Shown one piece after another: positions 16,638 to 25,706 of a stretch of 64,000 nucleotides of DNA. A model generated the notes under the pieces. It ran no database searches, was not told the DNA's origin, and saw nothing but the letters and a program-made list of their open reading frames with translations. A program made the translations under genes and the position numbers. The stretch's first letter is position 1, and each line of letters starts with the position of its first letter. The DNA comes from Flavilitoribacter nigricans DSM 23189 = NBRC 102662 (lineage in GTDB: Bacteria > Bacteroidota > Bacteroidia > Chitinophagales > Saprospiraceae). The DNA is taken from contig NZ_PDUD01000024.1 of the NCBI RefSeq assembly GCF_002646595.1, positions 244,660 through 308,659 of the forward strand. The letters run 5' to 3'.

Positions 16638-17696
16638 ATGACCAGAAAAGATTTCATAAAAAAAGCGGGCCTGGGCCTGATCTCCGGACCGTTTGCCCTC
16701 AAAGGCGGCAGCTATTTTCAGACCCGCTCGCTACTGAAAGCCACTCCCCCACCCTTTAACTGCGTTCTGGCGCCCACTCAGACCGGTGGTCCCTTTTATC
16801 TGGACCCACAATACGATAGAAAAAATATTACGGAAGAACAGCCGGGCCTGCCCCTGAAGCTGAAAGTGAAGGTATTGGGCGTCTCCAACTGCGAACCGGT
16901 ACCCAATGCGCTGGTCAATATCTGGCACTGTGACGCCCGTGGTGTTTATTCGGAATTCGGCCGGGTTGCCGGCAATCCGGATGATGCATCCGATGCTTCC
17001 TGGCTGCGTGGGTATCAGACTACGGATGTCAACGGCATCTGCGAATTTGAAACCATTTTCCCCGGCTGGTATCCCGGCCGGGCCACCCATATCCATTTTG
17101 ACGTTCATCTCGGTTTTGAAGCCGGAGGAGAAGTGGACGGTACCCACGATGCAAGTTCCACTTTTTATTCCCAGATGTATCTTCCCAACAGTATCAAGAC
17201 CAAAGTTTACGCAGATCACGATGCTTACGCCGATAAGGGAGACAATCCGACGGGAACGAATAATGATTCCCTGTTTCAGAATGCCGGTGCGCCCGAAGCG
17301 CTGATGCTCACCTTCGATGAGACGGAATATCCGGAGTCGCTCAGCGCCGAATTCACCATCGGTCTGGACATGGCCGGTACACCAACCAAAACGAAAAACC
17401 TCGAAGGCCGGAATCATTTCCGGCTCAATCAAAACCTCCCCAATCCATTTTCGGAAACAACCAGCATCAGTTTTGCGATGCTTTCGGCGGGTACCGTTAC
17501 CCTTTCGGTCTTCAACATGTCCGGGGAACTTGCGGCTCAGCTCATGCGCCGTCAGCTACCTACCGGAGACTATACGGTGGAGTTCAACCGGGCCGCACCG
17601 GATTTCTTTCTGCCCTCCGGCACCTATTTATTTGATATGATGGTGGATAATCCGGAAGGAAGGTTCCGACAATCCCGGAAACTGATTATCGTCTAA
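16638..17696 (+). CDS. Exported intradiol ring-cleavage dioxygenase with T9SS tail
   Basis: 352 residues. The N terminus TRKDFIKKAGLG resembles a Tat signal with RK in place of RR. Residues about 45-215 form an intradiol dioxygenase domain with all four expected non-heme iron ligands visible: Tyr in GVYSEF, Tyr in GWYPGR, and both His in THIHFDVH, plus the conserved Arg between them. The family opens catechol-type rings between the hydroxyls. Residues about 265-352 form a type A T9SS domain (FRLNQNLPNPFSETTSI ... GTYLFDMMV), so the enzyme should act at the cell surface. No catechol-pathway genes are adjacent; natural phenolics or lignin-like material are possible substrates (inference). Confidence 0.88.
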   Translation: MTRKDFIKKAGLGLISGPFALKGGSYFQTRSLLKATPPPFNCVLAPTQTGGPFYLDPQYDRKNITEEQPGLPLKLKVKVLGVSNCEPVPNALVNIWHCDARGVYSEFGRVAGNPDDASDASWLRGYQTTDVNGICEFETIFPGWYPGRATHIHFDVHLGFEAGGEVDGTHDASSTFYSQMYLPNSIKTKVYADHDAYADKGDNPTGTNNDSLFQNAGAPEALMLTFDETEYPESLSAEFTIGLDMAGTPTKTKNLEGRNHFRLNQNLPNPFSETTSISFAMLSAGTVTLSVFNMSGELAAQLMRRQLPTGDYTVEFNRAAPDFFLPSGTYLFDMMVDNPEGRFRQSRKLIIV

Positions 17697-17704
17697 AGAG
17701 CTCT

Positions 17705-18988
17705 TTACAGCTCGATCACCCGATCGGGCATCACTACCGCCAGAGGCCGGAAGCGGCCGTTTTCCCATTCGGCAAACACACTGACTGGATGGCCGCCGCT
17801 GACTGCCATGATCTTCCAGAAGGCCTGATCGTCTATAGCGATGGAAAGGGCCTGCTCTTCGGTGTCCAAGAGCCACTGGCGTTCTTCCCGCCAGACCGGG
17901 CGAACGGCGGCCAGCAGGCAGGGTAAGGTCTGTAGCCAGGGATTCCCGGCCAGCGCGCGGCTTAAATATTCCGGCCATTCGCTGAAGTTGAAAATACCGC
18001 TCAGTCCGACAAAGGGTTCTTCTACTTTCCGGAAATCGCCGACCAGGGCCCGCAGAGGGTAGCTGCCGGGATAAAAGTGCAGCTTCCCGTCAAAGACCAT
18101 ACCCAATGGCCAGTTTTCCCGATAGCCCTGCTGGTTCCAGTTGAAATCGAGCAACAGGGCCTGTTGTCCGGTCTCTTCTCCCAGCAACCAGGTGCGCCGA
18201 TAGGCCAGGTTTTCACTCTCCTCCTCTTCCCTGATCCCCGTAACCAGCCAACGATCGGCCACGGCCGGCTCGGTCAGTACCCGATCCCGCCGGACGGAAA
18301 CTCCGGCAACATTCAGTAGTTCCTGTTGCAGGTTCTCCGGCAATTGTTCGTAGCGTTTGAAAGCCCGGATAAGTAGATAGAGTTCGGCCAGGGTGGCCAG
18401 TACGGCTTCGTACCAGTCGTCGTCGCGCGGCAATTGCGAAATAGAACGCAGCCGGGCGGCCGGTCCGCTCAGTTGGCTATCCGTCATGCGCACGGCCAGG
18501 TCTTCCCAGAATTGCTGATCTTCCGGATCGATGGTAGCCAGACCATTCTCGATGATCTGTGTAAGCCAGTTCTCCAGTTCCAGGAGTCCGCCCTGCATGC
18601 GTAGCAGACGATCGTCACTGGGTCCGGTAGATACTTTTGGCTTTTTTCTCGTTTTGGAAGCGTTCGACCAGGCTTTTTTAACCCAGTCGGGCAGGTCGTA
18701 AGCGACCCGGAAATGTTCGTTACTGCGGATCAGCAACAGCGGCATCGCCAAAGCGTGCTTGCAGGGATGCCGCGGGCTGCGACAGGTACAATGAAAACGG
18801 GCCTGCTCCAGATCGACAGCGACCTGGTACCGCTGGTGACCGCCACCTTCGTATTCCCCCCACACCAGTTTTTCATTGCCGGCCAGGGTGAGCCAGTTCT
18901 TCAGGGCAAAGGATATCCCCCGGGCACGTTTTAAGGTTTCCGGATCGGGAGCGAGACGGGCTAGATCGGAATAGTTCCAGAGGTCCAT
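17705..18988 (-). CDS. SWIM zinc-finger protein
   Basis: About 427 residues. Near residues 45-95 it has a SWIM zinc finger: FHCTCRSPRHPCKHALAMPL, giving the CxCx(n)CxH ligand pattern. The rest is helical with no catalytic domain recognised. SWIM proteins of this type are linked to DNA or protein binding and often sit beside MoxR/VWA genes, but none are adjacent here. The ATG at 18988 (MDLWNYSDLARLAPD) is preferred to an in-frame ATG at 19042, because the extra 18 residues do not look like the family. Convergent with the dioxygenase gene (8-bp gap). Confidence 0.85.
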   Translation of the reverse strand: MDLWNYSDLARLAPDPETLKRARGISFALKNWLTLAGNEKLVWGEYEGGGHQRYQVAVDLEQARFHCTCRSPRHPCKHALAMPLLLIRSNEHFRVAYDLPDWVKKAWSNASKTRKKPKVSTGPSDDRLLRMQGGLLELENWLTQIIENGLATIDPEDQQFWEDLAVRMTDSQLSGPAARLRSISQLPRDDDWYEAVLATLAELYLLIRAFKRYEQLPENLQQELLNVAGVSVRRDRVLTEPAVADRWLVTGIREEEESENLAYRRTWLLGEETGQQALLLDFNWNQQGYRENWPLGMVFDGKLHFYPGSYPLRALVGDFRKVEEPFVGLSGIFNFSEWPEYLSRALAGNPWLQTLPCLLAAVRPVWREERQWLLDTEEQALSIAIDDQAFWKIMAVSGGHPVSVFAEWENGRFRPLAVVMPDRVIEL

Positions 18989-19074
18989 TTTTTGCTGATC
19001 TGATGACTTGGTGATGCGATTATCTAATGTAGGGAAGAACATTAATTGTTAATAATCGATAACCAGAAGGGACT

Positions 19075-19245
19075 GGATTTTCACCGCAAAGGCGCTAAGT
19101 CGCAAAGATTTAGGGCTGTTTTCTTTGAAAAATTTGCATTGGCAAATTTTTCAAAGTCCTTCCCAGTCGGGCCCTGCCCGGAGCGGTCTTCACGGTTAAG
19201 ATCACAAAAACTTAGCGGCTTGGCGTCTTTGCGGTGAATCCAAGC
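19075..19245. repeat. Palindromic repeat element
   Basis: Nested inverted repeat. The outer arms read TTCACCGCAAAGGCGCTAAG (19080-19099) and, reversed, CTTAGCGGCTTGGCGTCTTTGCGGTGAA (19211-19238); the inner part is a perfect 15-bp pair CTTTGAAAAATTTGC (19123-19137) / GCAAATTTTTCAAAG (19142-19156) with a 4-base loop. The CGCAAAG / CTTTGCG core is like dispersed repeats found in many Bacteroidota genomes. It lies between the SWIM gene and rnc. Confidence 0.7.
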
Positions 19246-19294
19246 TTTATAAATTTTCAATGTTCAGCACTAGATCAAATAATCGCATCATTAT

Positions 19295-20179
19295 TTAATC
19301 GTCATCCTCTTCACTGATAATACCCAAAACGGACATGGCTTTTTCGGAAGCGGTCTGCTCGGCGCTTTTTTTGTTAAAGTCATCGGCCGTGGCCAGTTTT
19401 TTACCGTTCACCATGACCGCTACCTTAAAGCGATCGCGCTTTTCGAACTTGTAGCGGGCCAACAGTTTGTAGCTGACCGTCTGACCGTTCTTCTGGCACC
19501 ATTCGAGCAACTGACTTTTGTAGTTGTCATCGTAACTTTCCAGTTCGTGCACATCCACGTAGTTGCGCAGTACCTTTCGGATCACAAAGCGCTTTGTGCC
19601 GCTATAGCCCGATTCCAGGTACAGGGCCCCGACGAGTGCTTCCACCGCATTGCCCAGCATAGAGCGGCTCAGGCGGGTGTTGGTGTATTCCGAAAGCAGA
19701 ACGTCCAGTTCCATTTTGTCTCCGATCTTGTTGAGCGATTTACGCTTAACGATCTTGGAGCGCATTTTGGTCAGAAAGCCCTCATTGCTGTTGGGATACT
19801 TTTTGAAAAGGTATTCGGCCACGATGGTACCCAGTACCGCATCCCCGAGATATTCCAGCCGTTCGTTATTCTGAATGGCGTAAGCCCGCTCGGAATTATT
19901 GGACTTGTGGGAAAAGGCAAGCTTGAAAATAGCCAGGTTGGCCGGCGTAAAACCGATCAGGGATCGAAGTCTTCTGGCTAATTGCTTGTCCGGGGAGAAA
20001 TAATAGTTGTAAATCCTTTTAATGAATCGCAAAATCAACGATTTGTAGATGAATAGATCACCTATAAGTAGATACGCGGCACTCCCGTCAACGCTGGTGT
20101 ACCCACTGTACCTACTTAAAGGCATAAGCACTGAATGACCGGAGTCATTCAAAATTCCACCGACCGTCGGCCGGGTCAT
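19295..20179 (-). CDS. rnc: Ribonuclease III
   Basis: Double-strand-specific endoribonuclease for rRNA and mRNA processing. The RNase III domain holds the signature NNERLEYLGDAVLG with its catalytic acidic residues, and the second set (GNAVEALVGALYLE) follows; a dsRNA-binding domain (about the last 75 residues, SYKLLARYKFEKRDRFKVAV) ends the protein. The start is uncertain: the first 45 residues from 20179 (and from the ATG at 20125) look unlike the family, while homologues begin close to ILRFIKRIYNYYF, where only TTG codons (20038, 20032) are available; a TTG start would give about 248 residues. In many Bacteroidota rnc follows acpP-fabF directly; here about 600-740 bp intervene. Confidence 0.9.
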   Translation of the reverse strand: MTRPTVGGILNDSGHSVLMPLSRYSGYTSVDGSAAYLLIGDLFIYKSLILRFIKRIYNYYFSPDKQLARRLRSLIGFTPANLAIFKLAFSHKSNNSERAYAIQNNERLEYLGDAVLGTIVAEYLFKKYPNSNEGFLTKMRSKIVKRKSLNKIGDKMELDVLLSEYTNTRLSRSMLGNAVEALVGALYLESGYSGTKRFVIRKVLRNYVDVHELESYDDNYKSQLLEWCQKNGQTVSYKLLARYKFEKRDRFKVAVMVNGKKLATADDFNKKSAEQTASEKAMSVLGIISEEDDD

Positions 20180-20781
20180 AAATCAATCTTTGAAAAATCG
20201 AAAACTCGCGATAAGGCAGGAGTATTCCAGAAATCGGATGGATCGGTAAATGCTAACGGATCAGCAGTCCGAAATGGCATAGGAGGAATTGATCATAGCG
20301 ATTTTTTGGCATTTCTAATTTCACAGCAAAATCCCAAAAAATCAATATTCAATTGCCCAGATCAGACCAGTACCGTATCCGGCCACTTTTCCGGTGTACT
20401 CCACGATCGACAAATCAAAGAAAGAACTATAGTTATTAGCACACAAATACGAAGGTCGTCCAAAATTTCGCTGACGTAAGATCAGCAACTGAAGATCACC
20501 CGTGAAATTATCGGTTGCTGCGGGATGCGGGGCAGCGGATTTGCCATCCCAACACTCCGGATCCCGCAACCCGGTGATCACCAGTTATCCAGATGAATGT
20601 TCAACGAATTGCTACTCAGAAAGCAGCAATTGGAACGATCCATATTTGGATGCTTAGGAATTATCTATTTGTCTAAGTTGTCGTACCTGTTGCAGCAGTT
20701 CCGGCAGCGCTCCCGAATGGTCACTTGTCCCTCCGTGCTGGCTCTGCGCAGGCTTCTGCATTTTACGCAACCTGAATTATC
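20180..20781. other. Gap between fabF and rnc without recognisable gene
   Basis: About 600 bp (740 if rnc starts at the TTG). No open frame looks like a real protein: a 35-codon frame right after fabF (about 20746 down to 20639, minus strand) and a 79-codon frame (20342-20581, minus) have no known features. The expected IPExxxVDY-type small gene often seen in this neighbourhood is not detectable. Possibly a leader or promoter for rnc, or decayed sequence. Confidence 0.4.
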
Positions 20782-22029
20782 TTATTCTTCGTAGGCCTTA
20801 AAGATCGTAGCGGAGTTGTGTCCGCCGAAGCCGAAGGTATTACTCAGTGCTACCTTGACATCGCGCTCCTGGGCTTTATTGAAGGTCAGGTTAATTTTAG
20901 GATCAATTTCCGGATCATCATTAAAGTGATTGATCGTCGGTGGTACAAAGTTATGATTTATTGCCAATATACAGGCAATTGCCTCAATTGCACCCGCAGC
21001 GCCCAGCAAATGCCCGGTCATGGATTTGGTGGAACTGACGTTGATATTGTATACGTGATCTCCCATCAGCTGTTGCACGGCCTTGAGTTCGGCAATGTCT
21101 CCCAGCGGAGTGGAGGTCCCGTGTGTATTCACGTAATCGATATCCTTCACCTCCAGGCCGGCGTCTTTCAGCGCCAAACGCATCACGTTCATCGCACCGA
21201 TCCCTTCCGGGTGGGGAGCCGTCATGTGGTAGGCATCGGAAGTAGCGCCGCAACCGACCAGCTCGGCGTAGATCTTGGCCCCTCTTTTCTTTGCATGCTC
21301 CAGTTCTTCCAGGATCAGGGTACCGCCTCCCTCGCCCAGTACAAAGCCATCGCGTTCGGCATCGTAGGGTCGAGAAGCAGTCTTGTAATCATCGTTCCGG
21401 GTAGATAGCGCTTTCATTGCGTTAAAGCCGCCGATACCCGCTTTGGTTACACTGGCCTCGGAACCGCCCGTAATAATGAGATCGGAGCGTCCCAGACGAA
21501 TGTAATCAAAGGCTATATTCATAGCGTGGCCGGCCGAAGCGCAAGCCGAAACGGTAACAAAACTCGGTCCCCGAAAACCGTACTTCATGGAGATATGTCC
21601 CGCAGACAGGTTGGCGATCATCTTGGGGATCATGAACGGATTGTAACGCGGAGTGCCGTCCCCGGCTTCAAAATCTTCAATCTCTTTTTCCAGCGTGCTG
21701 AGTCCGCCGATACCGGAAGCGTAGATCACTCCGGCCCGGTCCAGGTCGATCTTTTCGAGATCCAGACCGGAATCTTCCATAGCTTCCATGGCCGTGACCA
21801 TCGCATAAATGGAGAAATCGTCAAATCGACGAACTTCCCGACGGTCCAGAAAAGCCGAAGCGTCAAAATCTTTTAATTCGCAGGCGAACTGGGTTTTAAA
21901 TTTTTCTGCGTCAAAATGGGTGATCAGATTAGCGCCACTGGTTCCTGCCTTCAGGCCTTCGAGATACGCCTGCAGATCGTTGCCAATGGGAGTCAATGCA
22001 CCTAAGCCTGTAATTACAACCCTTTTCAT
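20782..22029 (-). CDS. fabF: Beta-ketoacyl-ACP synthase II
   Basis: Condensing enzyme of type II fatty-acid synthesis: elongates acyl-ACP with malonyl-ACP. 415 residues with the thiolase fold and catalytic triad Cys163 (in VSACASAGHA), His in NTHGTSTPLGD (about 304) and His in MTGHLLGAAG (about 341). Glycine-rich C-terminal NTFGFGGHN is present. Length is normal. It is transcribed after acpP with 216 bp between, a stretch that contains two hairpins, so its expression may be lower than that of acpP. Confidence 0.95.
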   Translation of the reverse strand: MKRVVITGLGALTPIGNDLQAYLEGLKAGTSGANLITHFDAEKFKTQFACELKDFDASAFLDRREVRRFDDFSIYAMVTAMEAMEDSGLDLEKIDLDRAGVIYASGIGGLSTLEKEIEDFEAGDGTPRYNPFMIPKMIANLSAGHISMKYGFRGPSFVTVSACASAGHAMNIAFDYIRLGRSDLIITGGSEASVTKAGIGGFNAMKALSTRNDDYKTASRPYDAERDGFVLGEGGGTLILEELEHAKKRGAKIYAELVGCGATSDAYHMTAPHPEGIGAMNVMRLALKDAGLEVKDIDYVNTHGTSTPLGDIAELKAVQQLMGDHVYNINVSSTKSMTGHLLGAAGAIEAIACILAINHNFVPPTINHFNDDPEIDPKINLTFNKAQERDVKVALSNTFGFGGHNSATIFKAYEE

Positions 22030-22182
22030 AAGCCGTTATTTCTAGAGAAGATTTTTCTTGGATCAGGAAAATCGGGTTCCTGAACAATACGCTGCACGTG
22101 AAGCGGTGCGCCTGTAATGGATTTGGGGAGCTGGAAGGCTGAAACCCGGAGTAAAAGAATAACCAGCCTCCTAATTATGGAA

Positions 22183-22245
22183 ATATCCACAAACCAGTTA
22201 GTTTCCGGCCTGTGGATATCCATTAAGGGTAGTTTAGAACCCTTA
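22183..22245 (-). promoter_or_regulatory. Tandem hairpins between acpP and fabF
   Basis: Two perfect inverted repeats side by side: TAAGGGT (22224-22230) / ACCCTTA (22239-22245), touching the acpP stop codon, and ATATCCACA (22183-22191) / TGTGGATAT (22211-22219). No long T-run follows on the minus strand, so partial termination or mRNA protection that keeps acpP mRNA more abundant than fabF mRNA is more likely than full termination. Confidence 0.5.
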
Positions 22246-22482
22246 TTACTTTACCTGTGCCTCGAGATATTCTACGGCATGACCAACAGTCTGAATATTT
22301 TCAGCTTGCTCGTCGGGGATGGAAATATCGAATTCTTTCTCAAATTCCATGATCAGCTCAACCGTATCCAAGGAATCGGCGCCAAGATCGTTGGTGAAGC
22401 TAGCCTCTGGGGTAACTTCTGATTCGTCGACACCCAACTTATCAACGATGATTTTACTTACTCTTTCTGCAATGCTTGACAT
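22246..22482 (-). CDS. acpP: Acyl carrier protein
   Basis: 78-residue acidic carrier of growing acyl chains; phosphopantetheine is attached at Ser37 in the motif [11 protein letters not shown]. Length and helical layout are typical. The ATG at 22482 (MSSIAERV) is chosen over an in-frame TTG two codons upstream. First gene of the acpP-fabF(-rnc) cluster, with a TACTTTG promoter-like element about 36 bp upstream. Confidence 0.96.
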   Translation of the reverse strand: MSSIAERVSKIIVDKLGVDESEVTPEASFTNDLGADSLDTVELIMEFEKEFDISIPDEQAENIQTVGHAVEYLEAQVK

Positions 22483-22517
22483 AGTCAATTCGCTTTTTAG
22501 TTATACGAATATTGCTG

Positions 22518-22524
22518 CAAAGTA
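22518..22524 (-). promoter_or_regulatory. Promoter-like -7 element of acpP
   Basis: On the minus strand this reads TACTTTG, one base shorter than TAnnTTTG; the same 7-mer precedes the YwqK gene (43901-43907). About 36 bp upstream of the acpP ATG. Confidence 0.45.
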
Positions 22525-23200
22525 AATGAGAAGTACCTTGATAACCAAAGTTTTTTATCAATTTTTGTCGTCGAAGGCAGCACTGCGGATTTTTGGATGT
22601 TAGGACACAAGCCCTTATAAGTGCGTACGATTGAAAGGATTAAGTATCTTTGGCCAAATGAAAGGAAAGTAAATACCACCCTCAACCAAATCTTATTTCC
22701 GGGCCATTTTCTCCTTTTTCGGGTCCCTTTTTGGGCCAGTTTCTCCGGCCGGAGGGAGGATTTTTCAGGATTTAGTTGATTCCCATTTGTTATTTTTTCA
22801 GATAACCGTACTTTTACGCACCTAATTATTGTAATTTTTACACTTATTCCCGATTAAGCATAAAACTTTGACCTGCTAAGCTTATTTTTGCCGCATCGGA
22901 AACGGCCGATACCCTCATACCAAATTAATCTACTGTACCAGCCGGGTACGCCCGGTTACCAGGGAATTGATTTAAACTTTTAATGCCGGACTGCTGTCTA
23001 AGCTCCCAAATCTCCTGGACATCAGCTTTTTTTCGTCCCAGACCTTCCCCAGTACGGGCCCGTATGGTCAGGAATGAAACTCAAAAAGAGCTTCGCCAGT
23101 AAATTCGGGGCTTGACTTCATCGGCAGCCAAAAAGATTAAACCAGTTCAGGTTTTAAACCTAATCCTTCCAAACTTATCAACCAGATAATTACGACGTAT
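22525..23200. promoter_or_regulatory. Long pyk upstream region with two promoter-like elements
   Basis: No gene seen over about 680 bp. Plus-strand -7 elements TATCTTTG (22645-22652) and TATTTTTG (22883-22890) match TAnnTTTG exactly and would give leaders of about 540 and 300 nt for pyk. The first leader would contain a 4-codon frame (MKGK) at about 22657 and a 12-bp palindrome CTCCGGCCGGAG (22744-22755). No riboswitch class is recognised. Confidence 0.4.
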
Positions 23201-24634
23201 ATGAATATTACTGATCATCAAAATACCAAAATCGTGGCTACGGTAGGCCCGGCCTCCAGCGCTTACGATAACCTGCTGGCTCTGGTAAAAGCCGGCGTAG
23301 ACGTTTTCCGTCTCAACTTTTCGCACGGCAGTCACGAGGACCATCTGGAGGTAATCAACCGCATCCTCTACATCAATAAGAAGTATAACCTTCACATTGG
23401 TATTCTGGCCGACCTGCAGGGACCGAAACTGCGCGTAGGAAAGATGGAAAATAACGGCCTGGAAATAAAGGAAGGTGATATTCTGACTTTCGTCAACGAA
23501 CCCTGCATCGGCAATATGGAGAAGATCTATATGAGCTACCCGGAGTTCCCGACGGATGTGAAAGTGGGCGAGCGCGTACTGGTTGACGACGGCAAACTGG
23601 TATTCGAAGTAGTAGAGACCAATAAGAAGGATCAGGTTAAGCTGAAGGTTTTATTCGGCGGCACCCTTTCTTCCAATAAGGGGGTCAACCTGCCCAACAC
23701 CAAGATCTCATTGCCTTCTCTGACGGAAAAGGACCTGAAGGACCTGGAATTCATGCTGACGCAACCCGTCAACTGGATTGCCCTGTCTTTCGTACGTTCG
23801 GGTAAGGACATCAAAGATCTGCGCAAACGGATCGATGCGGTCAACCACCCGGCCAAGATCATCGCCAAGATCGAGAAACCGGAAGCCGTAGAAAATATCG
23901 ACAAGATCATCAAGAACTCCAACGGTATCATGGTTGCCCGCGGTGACCTCGGTATCGAGGTGCCCATGGAACGCCTGCCGGTGATCCAGAAGGAGATCAT
24001 CAAGAAATGCATCCAGCGCGCCCGTCCGGTGATCGTAGCGACCCAGATGATGGACAGTATGATCACCAATCCGAGCCCGACCAGGGCGGAGATCACCGAC
24101 GTAGCCAATGCGGTATTCGATGGTGCCGATGCAGTAATGCTCAGTGGAGAGACTTCCGTAGGAGTACACCCCGTCAAGGTAGTAGAATCAATGAACAAGA
24201 TCATTGATCAGGCGGAATCTTACACGAATACGGAAAAACGCCGCCCCATTACTTCCCCTAAGTCCAGAACGTTTTACTCGGATGCCCTGTGTCTGAATGC
24301 CGCCCGGATGGCGGAAGAGATCAAAGCCAAAGCGCTGGTGGGTATGACGAGTTCCGGATATACGGCCTTCAAACTGTCCAGCTTCCGGCCGAACAGTAAG
24401 ATCTATATTTTCTCCGACCGCATGCACATGCTCGCTACGCTGAATCTGGTGTGGGGCGTTCGCTGTTACTACTACGATCGCTTTACCACTACGGATGATA
24501 CGATCAGTGATGTTTCGGAGATCCTGAAAGGCGCCAAGAAGGTGGAGCCGGGAGATGTGATCGTCAATACGGGCAGTATGCCGCTGCACCGGCGGCACCG
24601 GACCAATATGATGAAAATTACGGTAGTAGAATAA
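23201..24634 (+). CDS. pyk: Pyruvate kinase
   Basis: Final ATP-forming step of glycolysis: PEP plus ADP to pyruvate plus ATP. 477 residues, normal for bacterial enzymes. N-terminal KIVATVGPASS, substrate-site RLNFSHGSHEDH, active-site IIAKIEKPEAVENID with the catalytic Lys, the MVARGDLGIEVP metal site and the DGADAVMLSGETSVG segment are all intact; the C-terminal allosteric domain (about 360-477) is complete. It is divergent from acpP across a long non-coding region. A perfect hairpin closes the gene and faces convergent rsgA. Confidence 0.96.
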   Translation: MNITDHQNTKIVATVGPASSAYDNLLALVKAGVDVFRLNFSHGSHEDHLEVINRILYINKKYNLHIGILADLQGPKLRVGKMENNGLEIKEGDILTFVNEPCIGNMEKIYMSYPEFPTDVKVGERVLVDDGKLVFEVVETNKKDQVKLKVLFGGTLSSNKGVNLPNTKISLPSLTEKDLKDLEFMLTQPVNWIALSFVRSGKDIKDLRKRIDAVNHPAKIIAKIEKPEAVENIDKIIKNSNGIMVARGDLGIEVPMERLPVIQKEIIKKCIQRARPVIVATQMMDSMITNPSPTRAEITDVANAVFDGADAVMLSGETSVGVHPVKVVESMNKIIDQAESYTNTEKRRPITSPKSRTFYSDALCLNAARMAEEIKAKALVGMTSSGYTAFKLSSFRPNSKIYIFSDRMHMLATLNLVWGVRCYYYDRFTTTDDTISDVSEILKGAKKVEPGDVIVNTGSMPLHRRHRTNMMKITVVE

Positions 24635-24646
24635 TACCAATAGGTT

Positions 24647-24675
24647 GGTTACCGGTAGCAGTGCTACCGGTAACC
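24647..24675. terminator. Bidirectional hairpin between pyk and rsgA
   Basis: Perfect 13-bp stem GGTTACCGGTAGC (24647-24659) / GCTACCGGTAACC (24663-24675) with a 3-base loop, between two convergent genes. No long T-run on either side, but its place and strength suit termination. Confidence 0.65.
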
Positions 24676-24685
24676 GGCCCACTTC

Positions 24686-25636
24686 TTATCCTTTATTTCT
24701 TTCCCAATAGTTCTGTTCTTCGATCTCTTCCAGCAGCATGAGGTAATTCATGTATCGCAGTTCGCTTACCTGCTGTTCTTCCACCGCCTCCTTTACCGCA
24801 CAGCCCGGCTCGTCGCGATGCAGACAACTGCCCCCGAAGCGGCAGTCTTCGGACAGTGCAAAGAATTCCCGGAAATTGTGCGCCACATCCTGCGGTTCCA
24901 GGTGATTAAAACTCAGGGTCTTAATACCCGGCGTATCGATGATGGCACCTCCGAAATCCAGGTCGAACATTTCGGCAAAAGTAGTGGTGTGCTGCCCTTT
25001 TCCGGAATGCCCGGAAAGGTCCTGGGTGCGTAGTTCCAGTTGGGGCTGGATGGCGGTCACCAGGGTCGATTTACCTACTCCGGACTGGCCGGCAACCAGG
25101 GTGATTTTATCTTTGAGCGCGCCTCTCAATTCTTCGATGCCCTGTCCGCTTACCGCCGATACCAGAAACACCTGATAGCCGATATCCTCGTACATGTACT
25201 CGATAGCTTCGTACAGTTCAAGGTCGTCCTCACTGTAAAGGTCTGCTTTGTTGAAGATGATCAGCGTGGGTATTTCATAAGGCTCGGTCATGAGCAGAAA
25301 ACGATCGATGAAACCCGGTTTCAGCATGGGCTCTCTGATCGTAACGATCACCATGGCCTGGTCAATATTACTGGCCAGCAGGTGCATATCCCGTTTCCGT
25401 CGTGGCGACTGTCGCACCACATAATTGGTACGCGGTTTGATATTGCGGATCAAACCGGTCTCTTCCTCTCCATCTTCCATAATGACCTCTACCTGATCAC
25501 CTACCGCCACCGGATTGGTAAGATTCAGACCTTCCAGGCGAAATTTACCCAGTATCCTACAGGGTACCGTACGCCCATCCGAAAGCTTCACCTGATACCA
25601 ACTCCCCGTCGACTTGATCACAATGCCTTCTTCCAT
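24686..25636 (-). CDS. rsgA: Ribosome small-subunit-dependent GTPase RsgA
   Basis: Circularly permuted GTPase that acts late in 30S subunit maturation. 316 residues: N-terminal OB-fold (about 1-65), then the permuted G domain with G4 FNKAD before the P-loop GQSGVGKSTLV and G3 DTPG, and a C-terminal zinc-binding domain with CRFGGSCLHRDEPGC. All Cys/His ligands are visible. Length is normal. Its start lies about 70 bp from the end of the GGGP synthase gene on the same strand, so the two may share a transcript. Confidence 0.95.
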   Translation of the reverse strand: MEEGIVIKSTGSWYQVKLSDGRTVPCRILGKFRLEGLNLTNPVAVGDQVEVIMEDGEEETGLIRNIKPRTNYVVRQSPRRKRDMHLLASNIDQAMVIVTIREPMLKPGFIDRFLLMTEPYEIPTLIIFNKADLYSEDDLELYEAIEYMYEDIGYQVFLVSAVSGQGIEELRGALKDKITLVAGQSGVGKSTLVTAIQPQLELRTQDLSGHSGKGQHTTTFAEMFDLDFGGAIIDTPGIKTLSFNHLEPQDVAHNFREFFALSEDCRFGGSCLHRDEPGCAVKEAVEEQQVSELRYMNYLMLLEEIEEQNYWERNKG

Positions 25637-25706
25637 TCAGTTTGTTTGTTTTTCCAGTGTAACCCCGATGACCGGGCTAAAGTTCCATGCTTTTTCTGCT
25701 CCGGCT

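Noticed and set aside
20342..20581. 79-codon minus-strand frame between fabF and rnc
   Set aside because: No family likeness; does not match the IPExxxVDY protein expected in this position in other genomes.
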